Shown here piece by piece: positions 1 through 10,773 of a DNA stretch of 64,000 nucleotides. Origin of the DNA: Paragonimus westermani (lineage: Eukaryota > Platyhelminthes > Trematoda > Plagiorchiida > Troglotrematidae); contig QNGE01001012.1 in the NCBI GenBank assembly GCA_008508345.1, forward strand, positions 1 through 64,000, written 5' to 3'. The notes under the pieces are model-generated. The model had not been told where the DNA came from. It saw nothing but the letters and a program-made list of their open reading frames with translations, and made no database searches. A program made the position numbers and the translations under genes. How positions within the stretch are numbered: the stretch's first letter is position 1; every line of letters starts with the position of its first letter.

Positions 1-58
1 CTCACAAATAAGTTGAGAAATATACCATTATTATTATTATTAGGTATCTCGTTTACCT
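1..58. repeat. Short dispersed repeat (copy 1 of 2)
   Basis: The first bases of the window resemble positions 12026-12074: both hold a TTGAGAAA(C/T)(G/A)TACCATTAT core followed by ATTATTA-rich sequence and a CGTTT(A/G)CC end. The match is short and imperfect and is cut by the window edge. It may be the end of a dispersed element; the family is not recognised. Confidence 0.35.
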
Positions 59-104
59 AGAAAAGTAAAGCACTCACCAGTCACCGTCTGCAGCTTCGCA
101 CGAC

Positions 105-1238
105 TTGAGCGCCGTTGAAGCTGCATCAACGCTTGGATCTCCTAAGACTGCGCTTGGTTTCGAGGATGGATCACTCGTTGGTAGTAAGTCGAGTAGTAAG
201 TCGAGTCCACCAGAACAGGCCGCGGGTGCTGTACTGTACAATTCACCAGTTGTTCGGCAATGGCTACGCCTTCCCAAAAACACACCAACCAGCTATATCC
301 ACTTCTCAGTTCGTTTGGGTAGTCTATTAATCCCGAGTTTATCCACCACTATTCCGATCTCACGCAAATCCCGACTGGAGAGGCTGCTCTCCGCTCAATG
401 TCCAGTTCTGCGGAATCTGGTCAAAAACCATTCGTTTGGCCCTGTCTTGAGGAAGTGAACGTCCCGGTACGCATTCAGGATGTGGTGGTGACGAGCAAGG
501 ATGAAGCCCACGCGGCGTGTACCGACAAACTCCATCAATCGCTAGATGGTTGTAGTCTCCGAAAAGTATCATCCTCCCCACTCTCCGATCGTTGGATGTT
601 CAATCCAGACCGCATCTTCCCCAGGATTTTTATTCGTGCTATCCAGCTTGGACTTAGTCTGCTGCGGACCAGGATCCGAAACTCACGAGCTGACCAAAGC
701 GGCCAGTCAGTTTTCTGCCGTGGCAACTGCGGTCAACCAGAAAGCCTCGCTCATATGCTTCAATCATGCTGGATCACTCATGGTGCGCGTTGTGCTCGAC
801 ATAACCGCGTGGCTAAAACCTGGCGAGACGAATGCGTAACCTGGATTATACAGTCTTCAAGGAGCTGCGGTTACCAACGGCGAGCTCGTTCATCAAACCC
901 GATGTGATGGCAGTTCGTGGCGTCGCTGCTGTGGTGCTTGACGTCTGTAGAGTAGATGACCATCGATGCCAACTTGCCTGGACGGACGAGATTACGAAAT
1001 ACAGTACCGACTCCCACAAAGCCACCATTCTGTCCATCCTCCATACCATGAACTGTGATGTGAACTCTGTTTTCCATTCACTTTTGATGATTTTTTTCGC
1101 GGAATCATGTTCTCTTCTACATGTAGCGGTATTCTTCAACTGGGAATGCCCTCCAATGCAGTCACAGACGTATGTTTACTGACTGTTCGTGGTTCCCTGG
1201 AAACCTACGACACCTACATGCGGGAAACCTGGCTTTGA
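105..1238 (+). pseudogene. R2-like non-LTR retrotransposon, C-terminal RT linker and restriction-like endonuclease, frameshifted
   Basis: This is the 3' part of an R2-clade polyprotein (reverse transcriptase plus restriction-like endonuclease, used for target-primed insertion). Four pieces in three frames join end to end: about 230-458, 458-820, 825-1090 and 1100-1238. The first holds the linker after the RT (VRQWLRLPK, IPSLSTTIPI). The second holds the family zinc knuckle C-x3-C-x7-H-x4-C (CRGNC ... LAHMLQSC) followed by RHN. The third holds a PD...D endonuclease core (KPDVMAVR ... VVLDVCRV). The last holds the usual end (RGIMFSSTC ... VRGSLETY, stop at 1236-1238). The RT palm is absent, so the copy is 5' truncated, as is usual for non-LTR insertions. 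Three frameshifts make it non-functional. R4/NeSL-type relatives are an alternative. Confidence 0.85.
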
Positions 1239-2820
1239 CTGTTGCCACTTCTCTGACTGTCGTCTCCCTATGGAGGACATTCTGTCCCGATGCGTGAGCC
1301 TTGACTGTGATAGCACCCTTGTGCCCTGTAGAGTTTTTGATTTTGTTGGACTTACTGTCTGTTATATTTCACCTCTACCAAGATATTTTCCTATCCTGTT
1401 CCTTCATGTTCTTGTATACTGTTTGGTACACACCACACCACTAATCTTTCGTTTGATGCTTGGACTATTGACGGTTGTCCTTCTTCTGCGAGGACCTGTC
1501 AACTGTCCAGTGTTGCCAACTATGTAGCACATAATATTTGACTAAGAGTTTGTTTGTGCATACTACCCTTCCATTTCTCTTATATGATGTTGGTGTAACC
1601 GCCTGTTCTTTCTTTGAAAGAAACCGTGTATAATGCTCTTCAAAATAAACCATACAGTAGTGTTAGTAGCATTTCATTTAGTAATTTTAGGCATACGAAA
1701 CGCAATGAAGGTTGATCCTTATTTTAGAAACCAAAAAGTAAAACAAAAAAGAACATATTGAACCGTAATGCGTGTTACTTGACCGCTTCTGGGAGGCCAC
1801 ATGATGAGCATGTATATGATTTAGGCTCACCGGCTATTCGTTTTCCTCCTGCATTTCAGGTCGCACGCAGGTCGCGGTGGGAAGAACACACTCCCGTCTG
1901 TTGTTGTAGCAGCGGAGAAAGCTTAGCTCTCATCACTTTCTTCCGAGTTTCGATGGGTTGGGTAGCCCAGTTCAACGGCGCCACCCTAGGGAAGCATGGA
2001 CGATTCGGGATACCGCAAGCGGACTGAGTCCTCTACAGCACTAACAACATTCTTCAGCGTGGCATACGTGGCTATTCTTTGAATGCGACTACCCCAACAC
2101 ACCCCACGGTAACCTCAGTGGTTTTGACTCACTTTCTGTTTAGTTTTGTCGAAAGCTTTCAAGCTTCAGGCCTTTTAGGGGGACCTATGTTGAGGTACTC
2201 TTGGTTTGCCACGATTTCCAACTATCTCGTCAATTTTTTGCATTGTTGACACTAATGATAATGTTTGTTTTCAAGCATGCACTCTCGTTTGGTAGAATGT
2301 TCAAGGTCACAATAAAGAGAACTTTCGGTCACTTGTTAGTTCATTGGTCGATCTATACCTTTTGAAGTGCTACGCTTACACCTCATTTTTTAGTCTTCTC
2401 GCGATAAACGTCTTTTGTCCGATATTCGATTTCGTGGTTTAATTATTGTGGATAGCAGGCACGGGTATAAACGTAGGTAGGTTCCAGTTCCCTACATTCG
2501 AATTCTCACTTCTCAACAACCTGTGTACTGACACACCACTAGGACGTGATATTCTTGAAAGAAATAAATGCGTCCAAGCACCTTTTTCCGGCTTTGAGCA
2601 ACCGTTTTCACCTTGCGACATGCTTGCTACCCCTGCTCTCCTGTCGCTTCTGTTTCAACATCTGTCGCCTCAGTGTCAGCCAGCGGTCATGAAATCCAGG
2701 CGCTATTTTTCAAGTGCTGAGCTCTGTGTCTACTTTGGAACCAAAAATATCTTGAACTTCGGAATTATTAAACCTCCCACCTCGCTTTGAACAACCCAAG
2801 TTTTAGGGACGTCTAACGAA
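1239..2820. other. Probable 3' tail of the R2-like element, then unassigned DNA
   Basis: The stretch after the R2-like stop may be its 3' untranslated region: an AATAAA lies at 1644-1649 and an A-rich run at about 1728-1753, which could mark the end of the copy. Beyond that, open frames at 1758-2027 and 2446-2790 (plus strand) are short and match no family I recognise. No 28S rDNA target sequence was recognised. Confidence 0.35.
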
Positions 2821-3840
2821 CGGCAGATGCGTCGCATGGTAGTAGACTATTTTCAGTCAATCGGTTCACGTACCCAACGCCTACCCCTTACCTAGGATTG
2901 ACGCCCCCAGTGTTCAAATTTCTGGTTACAAAGTACTCAGCACTTCTGGTCTCCAGAGTGCATATCATCAGGTACTTACCAAGATGAAAAAGAAGATATA
3001 CAATGCCCTCAAAGCAGCCATCGGTGTTTACCAGTCTACTCGTATTCCCTTTGGTGTTACCAGTTATGCAGCTACGTCTCAGCGTAGTTTCGATATTATC
3101 ACCGAACAAGTGAGATTGTCGGGAACCTTCGCTTACTGCAGCAATCTGACCATCTGTGGCTCTTAAAACGTGATGTGATACCATTATGCAGCATCGCTTG
3201 CAAGTACGGAACGCAAGGTGCCATACAGACACGTAACATCAAATCTTTGGGTTATGTACTATCGAATGGTGTCGGTGTAACACGCAGGCCAGTCGACTCT
3301 ACTTTGAATGCCCGTAACATTCCCAGACCAAATTTCGGGCAACGTGAATGCACCAAGAGACAACGTTCTTCCGAAGTAGGGGTTCGAACAGCAGTCATGA
3401 TAGGAGAAACAATAAGAACAAACATGAGCCAAAGGCACAGTAAACCATGCACAAGAATTTCACAAACGTAAACGGCACAGGCAACACAGTAGCAAGCCCC
3501 GCTACACACACCGAATTCGATTCATGCGCGTTCGCTGGTTTCGGCTGCGTGTTACAGGCATCAAACTGGATCCGGAAGGTCACTAACCATTGAAGGAGCC
3601 ACCAGCCCTGTCAGAACTTAAAGCACAAGACAATGTCATTGCTACGTTCGATTATCGCTCTCCCATAATTCTCAGGCAAAATCACTGTGCTCGTCGGAAA
3701 GACCTTTCCTCTCTCTGAAGAGACTTCAGACAAGAATATTAATCTTGGATGGGTCTCAGAACATTGATTACATGCTTATAAGAAATTGAGGGTCGCAGCC
3801 GCGAACAAGTCGTTACAGAAGTCTCATGCACTGGCTTTAA
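2821..3840 (+). pseudogene. Gypsy-type LTR retrotransposon RT domain, frameshifted and split by an LTR
   Basis: This is a Gypsy reverse transcriptase relic. Successive frames give RMVVDYFQSIG (2833 on), then SGLQSAYHQ and TRIPFGVT with SQRSFD, then TFAYCSNLTICG where the family has a YLDN/YxDD-type catalytic box, so the catalytic aspartates are gone here. IKSLGYVLSNGV follows at about 3237-3273. The protein is then cut by the LTR at 3276-3556 and resumes at 3557 with IKLDPE, PLKEPPALSELK, FDYRSPI and a FPLSEE connection. Removing 3276-3556 plus a duplicated GG returns the reading to the frame that ended at 3275. At least three frameshifts or stops exist besides. The RNase H domain was not found downstream. 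Confidence 0.85.
3276..3556 (-). repeat. Solo LTR of a Gypsy-type element, nested in the RT relic
   Basis: The reverse complement matches the LTRs at 6515-6785 and 17417-17703 along its whole length, and it carries the same ends: TGTAAC at one end and GTTACA at the other. It lies inside the Gypsy RT relic in the opposite orientation, so it is a later insertion whose internal region was lost by LTR-LTR recombination. The flanks share only GG; no clear 4-5 bp target duplication remains. Confidence 0.8.
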
Positions 3841-5564
3841 TGTAAGGCCCTAATACTTTCGAACATGGACCGTAAACGTCAGCAGTCATATTTACACGAC
3901 CCACGCTAGCTAAACAATTTATAACACTTATAAGGCCTGTACGAATAACAAGACGAACGATTCACAAAACGTGTTACTCGGCGATATTTCGCTGCTCCAT
4001 GAGAAATAGGTGTACCCCGTATCTTACTGTACACAAATCACAGCGTGATGCTATCGTCTCTAATGCGCAACCCATCGCAGCGACTAATCTATAGCTGAAA
4101 GTAGGCCCTCGGCTGTCGTGCTTTTGTTATTCGACGGGTTTGTGGGGTCCTAGCGTTTGCTCTAAGTCGCAAGAAACTTGAATGCATTGAACAAAGCCGA
4201 TGTTGTGCACCTTAAACATTTCGCTGACACAGTTAGACAATGAAATTATGGATGACACTTAAGCCTATAGGACGTACAGGTGTTAGTGCGAAACAGTCAA
4301 TACCACAGTTGAGTTAATCCGCAGAAACTGAAACTTTGGAGAGCTCATGAGAAAAAAGTGAAATAGTGTGTATCCGCATAGAATGGCAGATTAGTGAAGT
4401 GACCCAAGTGGCACACTAAGACGATTAGCCGTCTTTTGAGTGTCCTACGTGAGACACTAATATAAAAATTTCGGCCCTATTGTTTATAACTTCAGGGACG
4501 AGAAAAATGCGGAGAATTAAGACCATATATTCAAAACAGATATTGTTGGTTTATTGTTGTTTAGTCATACTATATGACCATCGCCTCGTGGACGCATCAT
4601 CAAAGTGACAGGCCATTTGCAGCTTAAGCTGCGCTGACCTACGGCCCGAAAAGTTGCGGATGGTGGGTTTCCGTTCTATCAACCATGGTGTGGTCAGATT
4701 GAATGATTCCAATAGAGTGGCTCGTTGTCGCATTTTCAATATTAACCGAGATATTCCACTTTCAGTTAAATTGGCCAAAATGTGTACAAGTTCACTTCGT
4801 ATTTTGATGGTCATCCCAGCTAGCATAAGCTAATATTCTCTTTGATTTTACTGGAGCGGCATACTGTCGTATTTCCAACAATGACTGAGATATTCCACTT
4901 TTATTTAGGTTGTGATTTTCAAGCGGACGTAAGAAGGCTTTTAAAATTGGGTACAAAACGTAAACAACAGCGATCACACAAAAGTGTGAATGAAGAATCA
5001 TTTGGCGAGTAAATCCTACTCAACTGTGTACAGTTCATGATTCTGCAATAAATATCTTTCGCTTGAAACCGTTTTTTCTTTGAATAAGACCGATACCTTG
5101 ATGCCGATGTCCGAAGGCGTGATTTTTTTGGAATGTTGTTTAAAAACAAGATGCGTTCGTTTGTAAGAGGATTCAGGAAGAAAAGCGACAAACCCTGGTA
5201 ACGAAATAGAGCCCACAGCAAAATTCTCACTTGACCGTCTTTTGAATGTCTTTCAAATGTCCAGTCAGGATACCCGTAGGGTGAGCAAAAGACACTCGAC
5301 GGACAGTCATGCTATCTGGTGACACTCGTAACACTCGCTGTGTGATTCTCTAGATGTTGACCCAACACTCCCAACAGGTGCATGCCCACATTCTCTGCTT
5401 TCTCTAAAAGAGTGATTTTTACTTTCGCAAACCCGATGAGTAGCCATGACTCAAGCAGCATACAGCCCCATTCTAAATGGGGGTGATTCTACGCCCAAAT
5501 GCAGCGTTGTATAGGAGTAGGATTTTCCTGGTAATACACCACATTCACTAAGGCTACCTTATTC
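3841..5564. other. Unassigned interval between the Gypsy RT and integrase relics
   Basis: If RT (2.8-3.8 kb) and integrase (5.6 kb) belonged to one element, this interval should hold RNase H, but no DAS or TDH motif was seen. It holds an imperfect direct repeat: 4705-4776 and 4844-4914 align without net gaps at an offset of 139 bp and share GAGATATTCCACTTT. Two copies of a CTTTTGA(G/A)TGTC motif occur at 4433-4444 and 5240-5251. Minus-strand open frames at 4551-4826 and 4919-5230 are unrecognised. Confidence 0.4.
4705..4914. repeat. Two-copy imperfect direct repeat, 139-bp period
   Basis: Copies at 4705-4776 and 4844-4914 align base for base from GATTYYA to TTAR(A/G)TT. The best kept part is TGTCGYATTTYCAA followed by GAGATATTCCACTTT. 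About two thirds of positions agree, so the duplication is old. Function unknown. Confidence 0.55.
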
Positions 5565-5570
5565 TTGCGA

Positions 5571-6316
5571 TTTCTTTACTGCATCTGCAGACACGCGGAA
5601 CAGAAGAAACTTGAAGAAGCTGCCATACGGTGTTTCTGGTGGCTACACCAACGAAGCGATGTCAAGGATGTGTGTAGCAATTGTGGCCTGTGTGCACAAA
5701 TTAAAAACCCCAAGAGACTGCAGTACGCACCGTTACAGAGCATGCTGACGGGGTATCCGAATGAAAGAGTAGAAGTTGACATCGTCGTGCCACTACCAGA
5801 GACCAGCCGAGGAAATAGGTACATTCTCGTGATGGCAGACCATTTCACCAAATGGTTTGAAGCGGTGCCAGTGCTACGAGCGGAGCGACCGTTAAATTCA
5901 TTTTCGACCACTGGATCTGGCGCTGGGGTGCTCCAACTCAATTGCACACTGACAGAGGATCAAAGTTTGAGAGCACATTGGTGCATGAACTGTGCAGAAT
6001 ACAGGGCATAAGGAGGAAGAGGATGACTGCCTACCATCCGCAGGGTAATGGTGCCGTTGAGCGTGTCAGCTGCACCTTGAAATCCTTCTTAAAAGCGTTT
6101 GTGAGTTCAGAAAACACCAGATCATGGGACGAAGCAGTATCTCAGTGCCTGCTTGCATATCGTGCTAGCGTCCACTCTTCTGGCGCACAATCGCCACAAT
6201 ACCCACTAACAGGAAGAGATGCGGCTGCCATCCGACTGGCTTATACCCAGACTGCTGCCAGTGTAAAAAGGAAGTGCCCAGATAAAAAAGTGCGTCGCGA
6301 AAAAAACAAGTGTTGA
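5571..6316 (+). pseudogene. Gypsy-type integrase, one frameshift
   Basis: This is the integrase of a Gypsy-type element, which joins the element's cDNA ends to host DNA. The degenerate N-terminal zinc region shows H at 5591, FWW, DVKDV and CSNCGLC. The core follows: APLQSMLTGYPNERVEVDIV gives the first catalytic Asp and RGNRYILVMADHFTKW follows it. After a frameshift near 5885-5900 the protein continues with RWGAPTQLHTDRGSKFES (second Asp) and YHPQGNGAVERV (catalytic Glu). LLAYRASVHSSG and the GRDA block end the core. All three catalytic acidic residues survive although the frame is broken. A polypurine tract and LTR follow 180 bp downstream, the normal 3' end of such an element. Confidence 0.9.
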
Positions 6317-6498
6317 AGTTCAAAGGGAAGTGGCGGGATGAAGTGTAGAGGTATCAGAAGAGAGACGAGTACCGTGATTAGAAAATGGGTGTCATGATAA
6401 AAAATAGGTGTGAAGAAAGATGTTCCAAGAAGACGGAGAGAGGGCTCGCAGGCACCAGTCGGTTTGTAGAGGGTTTGGAGCATCGAGGACCGCGCTTT

Positions 6499-6511
6499 AA
6501 GAAGAGGGGAG
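6499..6511 (+). other. Polypurine tract of the Gypsy-type element
   Basis: An uninterrupted purine run (AAGAAGAGGGGAG) sits directly before the LTR start. In LTR elements this run primes plus-strand DNA synthesis, and its place between integrase and LTR fits. Confidence 0.7.
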
Positions 6512-6514
6512 TTG

Positions 6515-6785
6515 TGTAACGTGCAACCAAAAACAGCAAGCGCGCACGGATTGAATTTGGGTTGCGTGAGGAGGCGTGCTGTTGTGTTGTCGGTGCCGTT
6601 TCAGTTTGCGTTTATTTACGTCGTGCACATGGCTCAAGCTTGGTCGCATTGTTTCCCTTTACAGGACTGCTGTTAGAGCCCTTAATTCGAAAGAACACCG
6701 TTCGCCGGTGGCTCCGCATTGCCTCAAATTCGGTCCACAAGATCCACGGGATGCCAAAGTGGAAGCGACTGGCATGCATTTTAAT
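6515..6785 (+). repeat. Gypsy-type LTR, shared between two head-to-tail fragments
   Basis: It starts TGTAAC right after the polypurine tract and aligns along its length with the LTRs at 17417-17703 and (reversed) 3276-3556. The 3' end has decayed from GTTACA to TTTAAT. An integrase lies upstream, and gag-like, protease and RT pieces lie downstream in the same orientation. It can thus be read as the 3' LTR of one fragment and the 5' LTR of the next. Confidence 0.8.
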
Positions 6786-7257
6786 GTCTGAGTTCCTTGC
6801 TTTGTTTTAATGCACGAACGTTTCATAAGTGTGCATGCCTGGTGTGGTTTGACGTCAGAGGACGTTAGTGTGACAGTACCATCAATCAAGCTTTGCCGCT
6901 CACAACTTATGCTTTTTCCCTCTTCCCCTTCTATGGCTTGCAGCAGTCACGTACTTGAACCAGGCGCAGGAAACACCAACAGAAGGGAACAATGGATACT
7001 TGTAAGACGCTTGCTCTCGCTGACCTGTACACCAGAAAAGACACTACGCTCTCCTGCTCTTATTTTGCATGTATTGGTGGATAAACACTCTCCACGGATT
7101 TGTGCGCCGCATTGGGTGGTCTTGAATACCGCCTCTAAATCACTATCTCTGTGAAAACCTCTCGTACTATCTATTGTGGCACGTGAACATTCAGCCACTA
7201 GCCCAGTGAATTGCTACCGTTCCCGTGAGTTTCCCAATGCGAACTATCGCATAATTT

Positions 7258-7593
7258 GTGACCGTGTCAGGAACTTCGGTACTAAAGAAATCAGAAGACT
7301 GTGAAGGATCATCGTTCTCTGGGAAGTTACTCAACACTGTTACCGCATTATTGTCATTTGTCATGGAAGAAGAACATGTAGAAACTCGAACGACCCCCAC
7401 TCCCTTCGCTCTCAATAAACTGCGTATTAACGGAAACTCCCGCCGATGGGAATTTCATGGGTATGACTTTGTTTCTCTCCTTCTGCAGGTGCAAAGAGCT
7501 CGCGCCTTTGGTATGCTGCTGGAGTGGGAAGCTTCGCACATCGCGTTAGACGGAGGCATCTTACAAAGGAAAATCACTAAAGTGCCGTTTTGA
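7258..7593 (+). pseudogene. Possible Gypsy gag fragment
   Basis: The 111-codon open frame has weak gag-like features in its last 60 residues: an RRWEFHGYD block, then QVQRARAFGMLLEWEASHIAL, like the W...L..V...Q..G.LL..L..EA pattern of flatworm Gypsy gag proteins. Its place fits: about 470 bp after an LTR and about 630 bp before a protease. No zinc knuckle was seen between it and the protease. The call rests mainly on context and could be chance. Confidence 0.3.
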
Positions 7594-8214
7594 CGACTTT
7601 GGAGGTGTCTGACCACTGATCCGCACCGGCTGTGAGTCTGCCTCCAAATTCCTGAACGCACCTAACATCTCACGGAGAAACTGGAGGGTTTTGTCCGGGA
7701 ACTTTGGCGCCTAGGTGCCGAGAGTTTTGTGCATGACACCCCGGGGGTCAAGGATTAACATATCCCAAGACAAGCTATGGAGAGTGCCGGAGACCCGACG
7801 ACACATGAAGCTTTCATCACTCCGGCTCCCACGTGGACTCAAGAAGCCTTAAACTGAACAGACACGACTGAACAGGTCAATAAAAATCCCAAAATGGACT
7901 AACAGTGCCGATCGAGGGAGGTAGCGCCAATACAACACAGTCCACTCGCTCGCCAACAACGCTCCAATCGTCATCAGCGTTACGGACGACGAAGAACAAC
8001 TTATTAAACGCAGTGCTGTTCCTATCACCCATTCTATAGAGGGCGAGCCCATCGGTGTAGCCAAAACCAAGGTGAGACTGCTAATCGTCCGATACCAAAG
8101 TTAGTATGTTCATCCCTTCCGCAGAATAGTGATCATGTGCGCTTACCTGCTATTTTTGGTCTGTTGTGGTCTGCGCCCCCCGTTCCGCTCGCAGACATAG
8201 GGCTGCTTGTTGGT

Positions 8215-8825
8215 TAATTAGTAGACACAGAGCACCGAGACACATTTTACCACGGCATTACTCGGGCGTCCGGCCAGTTGCTGCTAAGGAGACCGACATT
8301 AGGTCAGTCGGTTTGGTGAACGTTCGTGTTACCCTGGGCGATGAAAAACGTGACCACCCGACTTTATTGGTAGAAAATCTTCTTGGGATGCCATTGTGGG
8401 AATGGGCGTCCTGGCAACACCCCAGCTGGAGATCAGAATAAAACACTGGGACTTTCCCATTTCTTAACTCCACTTACCAAATCATGAGCGCTATGACTAC
8501 TGCCGTGAAACGGTCACTGCCATCGAAACCTTGCTCACCGTTAACACACCTAATACTAGAGGTGGAGGCGACCCTTGCGAAATTCCCAGAGGTGTTTGCA
8601 AGAAAAGAAGGTGAAACAGGTAGGACAAGTCTGATAGAGCACAATATGGATGCGGCTGATTCTAATCCAATCCGGTTTTGGCAGCGCCGAGCGCTAATTC
8701 AATACCAGACCGAGCTGGAAATGATGAGTGAGTTGGAGGCTGGCAGAGTTACATGCCTTCCCCAATCCCCACGTGCAGCTTCAATTGTATTAGTGGTGAG
8801 GCGTGGCGAGACACTTCAGTTATGA
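8215..8825 (+). pseudogene. Gypsy-type protease and N-terminal RT segment
   Basis: Two linked pieces of a Gypsy pol gene. The protease part begins near 8221, where VDTEH stands in place of the aspartic protease DTG motif. It continues in another frame with RPVAAKETDIRSVG and LVNVRVTLG. The second part (8545-8825) is the RT lead-in: LAKFPEVFARKEGETGRTSL, IEHNMD, PIR..QRRA, then PQSPRAASIVLVV where the family has SPWASPVVLVKKKDG. The frame ends at 8825 before the RT palm, so the copy is 3' truncated. It lies 1.4 kb downstream of the LTR at 6515-6785 in the same orientation, the spacing expected for LTR-gag-protease-RT. Confidence 0.75.
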
Positions 8826-9558
8826 TAGTAATAATGTATATTTTTTAATGCACATTTAAAAAGCACGCTGGGTATAGGCGATCATCACAGATCACTACAG
8901 GCGACACAAAACTGCGATAGTGAACTCTGATACCAGAAGGAGCGCGATCAAAAAGAAAGTAGTTGTGGTTTACAAAAATTTGACGCACGCAACAGGAAAA
9001 TGGATAGTTGTTGTGCTTGACAGATTCAGTCCAAACATGCGATGACTAGGCCACGCAGGTGACTCGAAATTTGGTTTAAGTTTTTTCGCTGTCACCGTCT
9101 ATCCATATTTCTGCCCTACTGGTGCCTTTTGTGTCAGGAACTGCGTACGATCACTATTGTTCGTTACAGATTATTATATTGATTCGTTAAGTTTTGAATT
9201 GTCTGCGTTACACAGTACCCTATCTTTGCGTTTTGTCATGTCTTTTTTCACTTGATCACTCACAACTACCTGTTTTATATTGCATATTGCTCGTCCATAT
9301 AGATGGTGACCCGTGTTAAACCTAGCAGCACTGGAACTCAATGAACACTGTCTTAGGCTGCAAGCTTCTGCGGCCAGTGTGGGTGCAAAATGTCCGTACA
9401 AAATGACATGCAGTGTTACTAGTGTCCAAAGAGGTATCCATTCGTTTGTATTGACCTCAAAAACATAAGCACAAGCAGCTAGCCACTCCATCTCTCAATT
9501 ATATTTGTATGAGCTCCAGGTTTGGCGGTAGCCTAGGAACCGCTTCACCACTGACTGG
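8826..9558. other. Unassigned DNA
   Basis: The Gypsy similarity stops at 8825. A 105-codon minus-strand frame at 9174-9491 matches nothing I know. No repeat or RNA signal was seen. Confidence 0.3.
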
Positions 9559-10773
9559 TCATACACGCACTACGAACAGTGGAGTGACGCAGAAAACCTG
9601 TGACTGCAACTTTGGGACTCTTCTTGGCTCTGTCACTCTTGCTATTTCTTTCGTGCGAAGTAAGATATAGGAGTACGAACGGGCGCTATCCGAAATGAAA
9701 CCGGAACTACAGTTTCCATATGCATACATAACGAATGCCCTCCCTGATGTTGCAATCACCAAGAAGGCAGTTGCTCTGCCAACCGCACACATAGAAGAGG
9801 CAGAAATAAAGTTGGCAGAGAAAGCTCTAACGGAAAGTAGAGATGTTTTATGGAGCTGGTTAACCGCAAAATCTACAACCGAGCTGGCTAAATAAATCTT
9901 AGCGACTTTATCCTCCGCAGGCACCAAAAAATTGATACTCACGAGCAAGCGGTAACCTTGCCGCCCATACTCAGCCCCGGGATCGTGGTGGGAAAAAGTG
10001 TAACTTTGGAGTACGCCAACGCTCATTTGAAAGGCGTGTCTTTCGATGGCCCCCGGCAAGAGAGGATGAGACGCAAACAACGGACTAAGACTAAGTCGCG
10101 AGTTATGGAGTGCCCGAAGCTACAACTGGGGACTAAGGTCGTAGTTTCTGCTTTTGAATCACACTCTCAAACCTCTGTGCCCGTTGTGGGAAGCGGAGTC
10201 ACGGTCTACATGGTCGTTGAATCGATCGACGTCCCATACACTGGCACAAGGAGTGAGGTCCTTGAAACCGCACTAAAACCGTCTCCAGGGTTGCCCACAC
10301 TAAAACCCACCAAAGGCTTGGCTGGAAGTTTTTCTCCCAAAATCTTCAAACGGAAGTAGTCTGCTGCGATCATCTCCCGTTACTCAAGAAGCACTGTTTT
10401 GGCTCACTCAAACAGGTATTCCTGTAAGTAGCCTTATGGCACCGTGCGCACTGCCGTCTTCTAAACTGCGCATCCAACAGGCAATGATCTCAAATGTTCC
10501 GTGGTCGGAGAGTTCCAAACACTTCCTCAAGAAACGGAATTTGACAGGCGCACAGAGGTCGAAAGTGACGACAACAAGAATGCCGATCGGGCGTCCTGTA
10601 GGGGAGCTGAGTACGCACAGGCGGCGGTGTCGCGCCCACGGCCTCAGAAGATAACCACCAGAACAACAGTCCATCCCCACCTAACCCCTCAATTCCAGAC
10701 GTCATTTCCGAGGCTGTCTCTAGCACTTTCCTTCCTTTTTTCTAGCGAATTCCAAAGAGGACGTAGCTTTTAA
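9559..10773. other. Cluster of unrecognised open frames
   Basis: This stretch is richer in GC and more open than its surroundings. The minus strand has a 173-codon frame (9559-10080). The plus strand has frames at 9695-9895, 9958-10359 (133 codons) and 10501-10773. The plus-strand protein at 9695-9895 contains an Ala/Glu/Lys-rich helical block (EEAEIKLAEKALTE), and the next frame has a basic stretch (RQERMRRKQRTKTKSR). That could be a degraded transposon protein, but no family motif is visible and the strand is uncertain. Confidence 0.25.
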
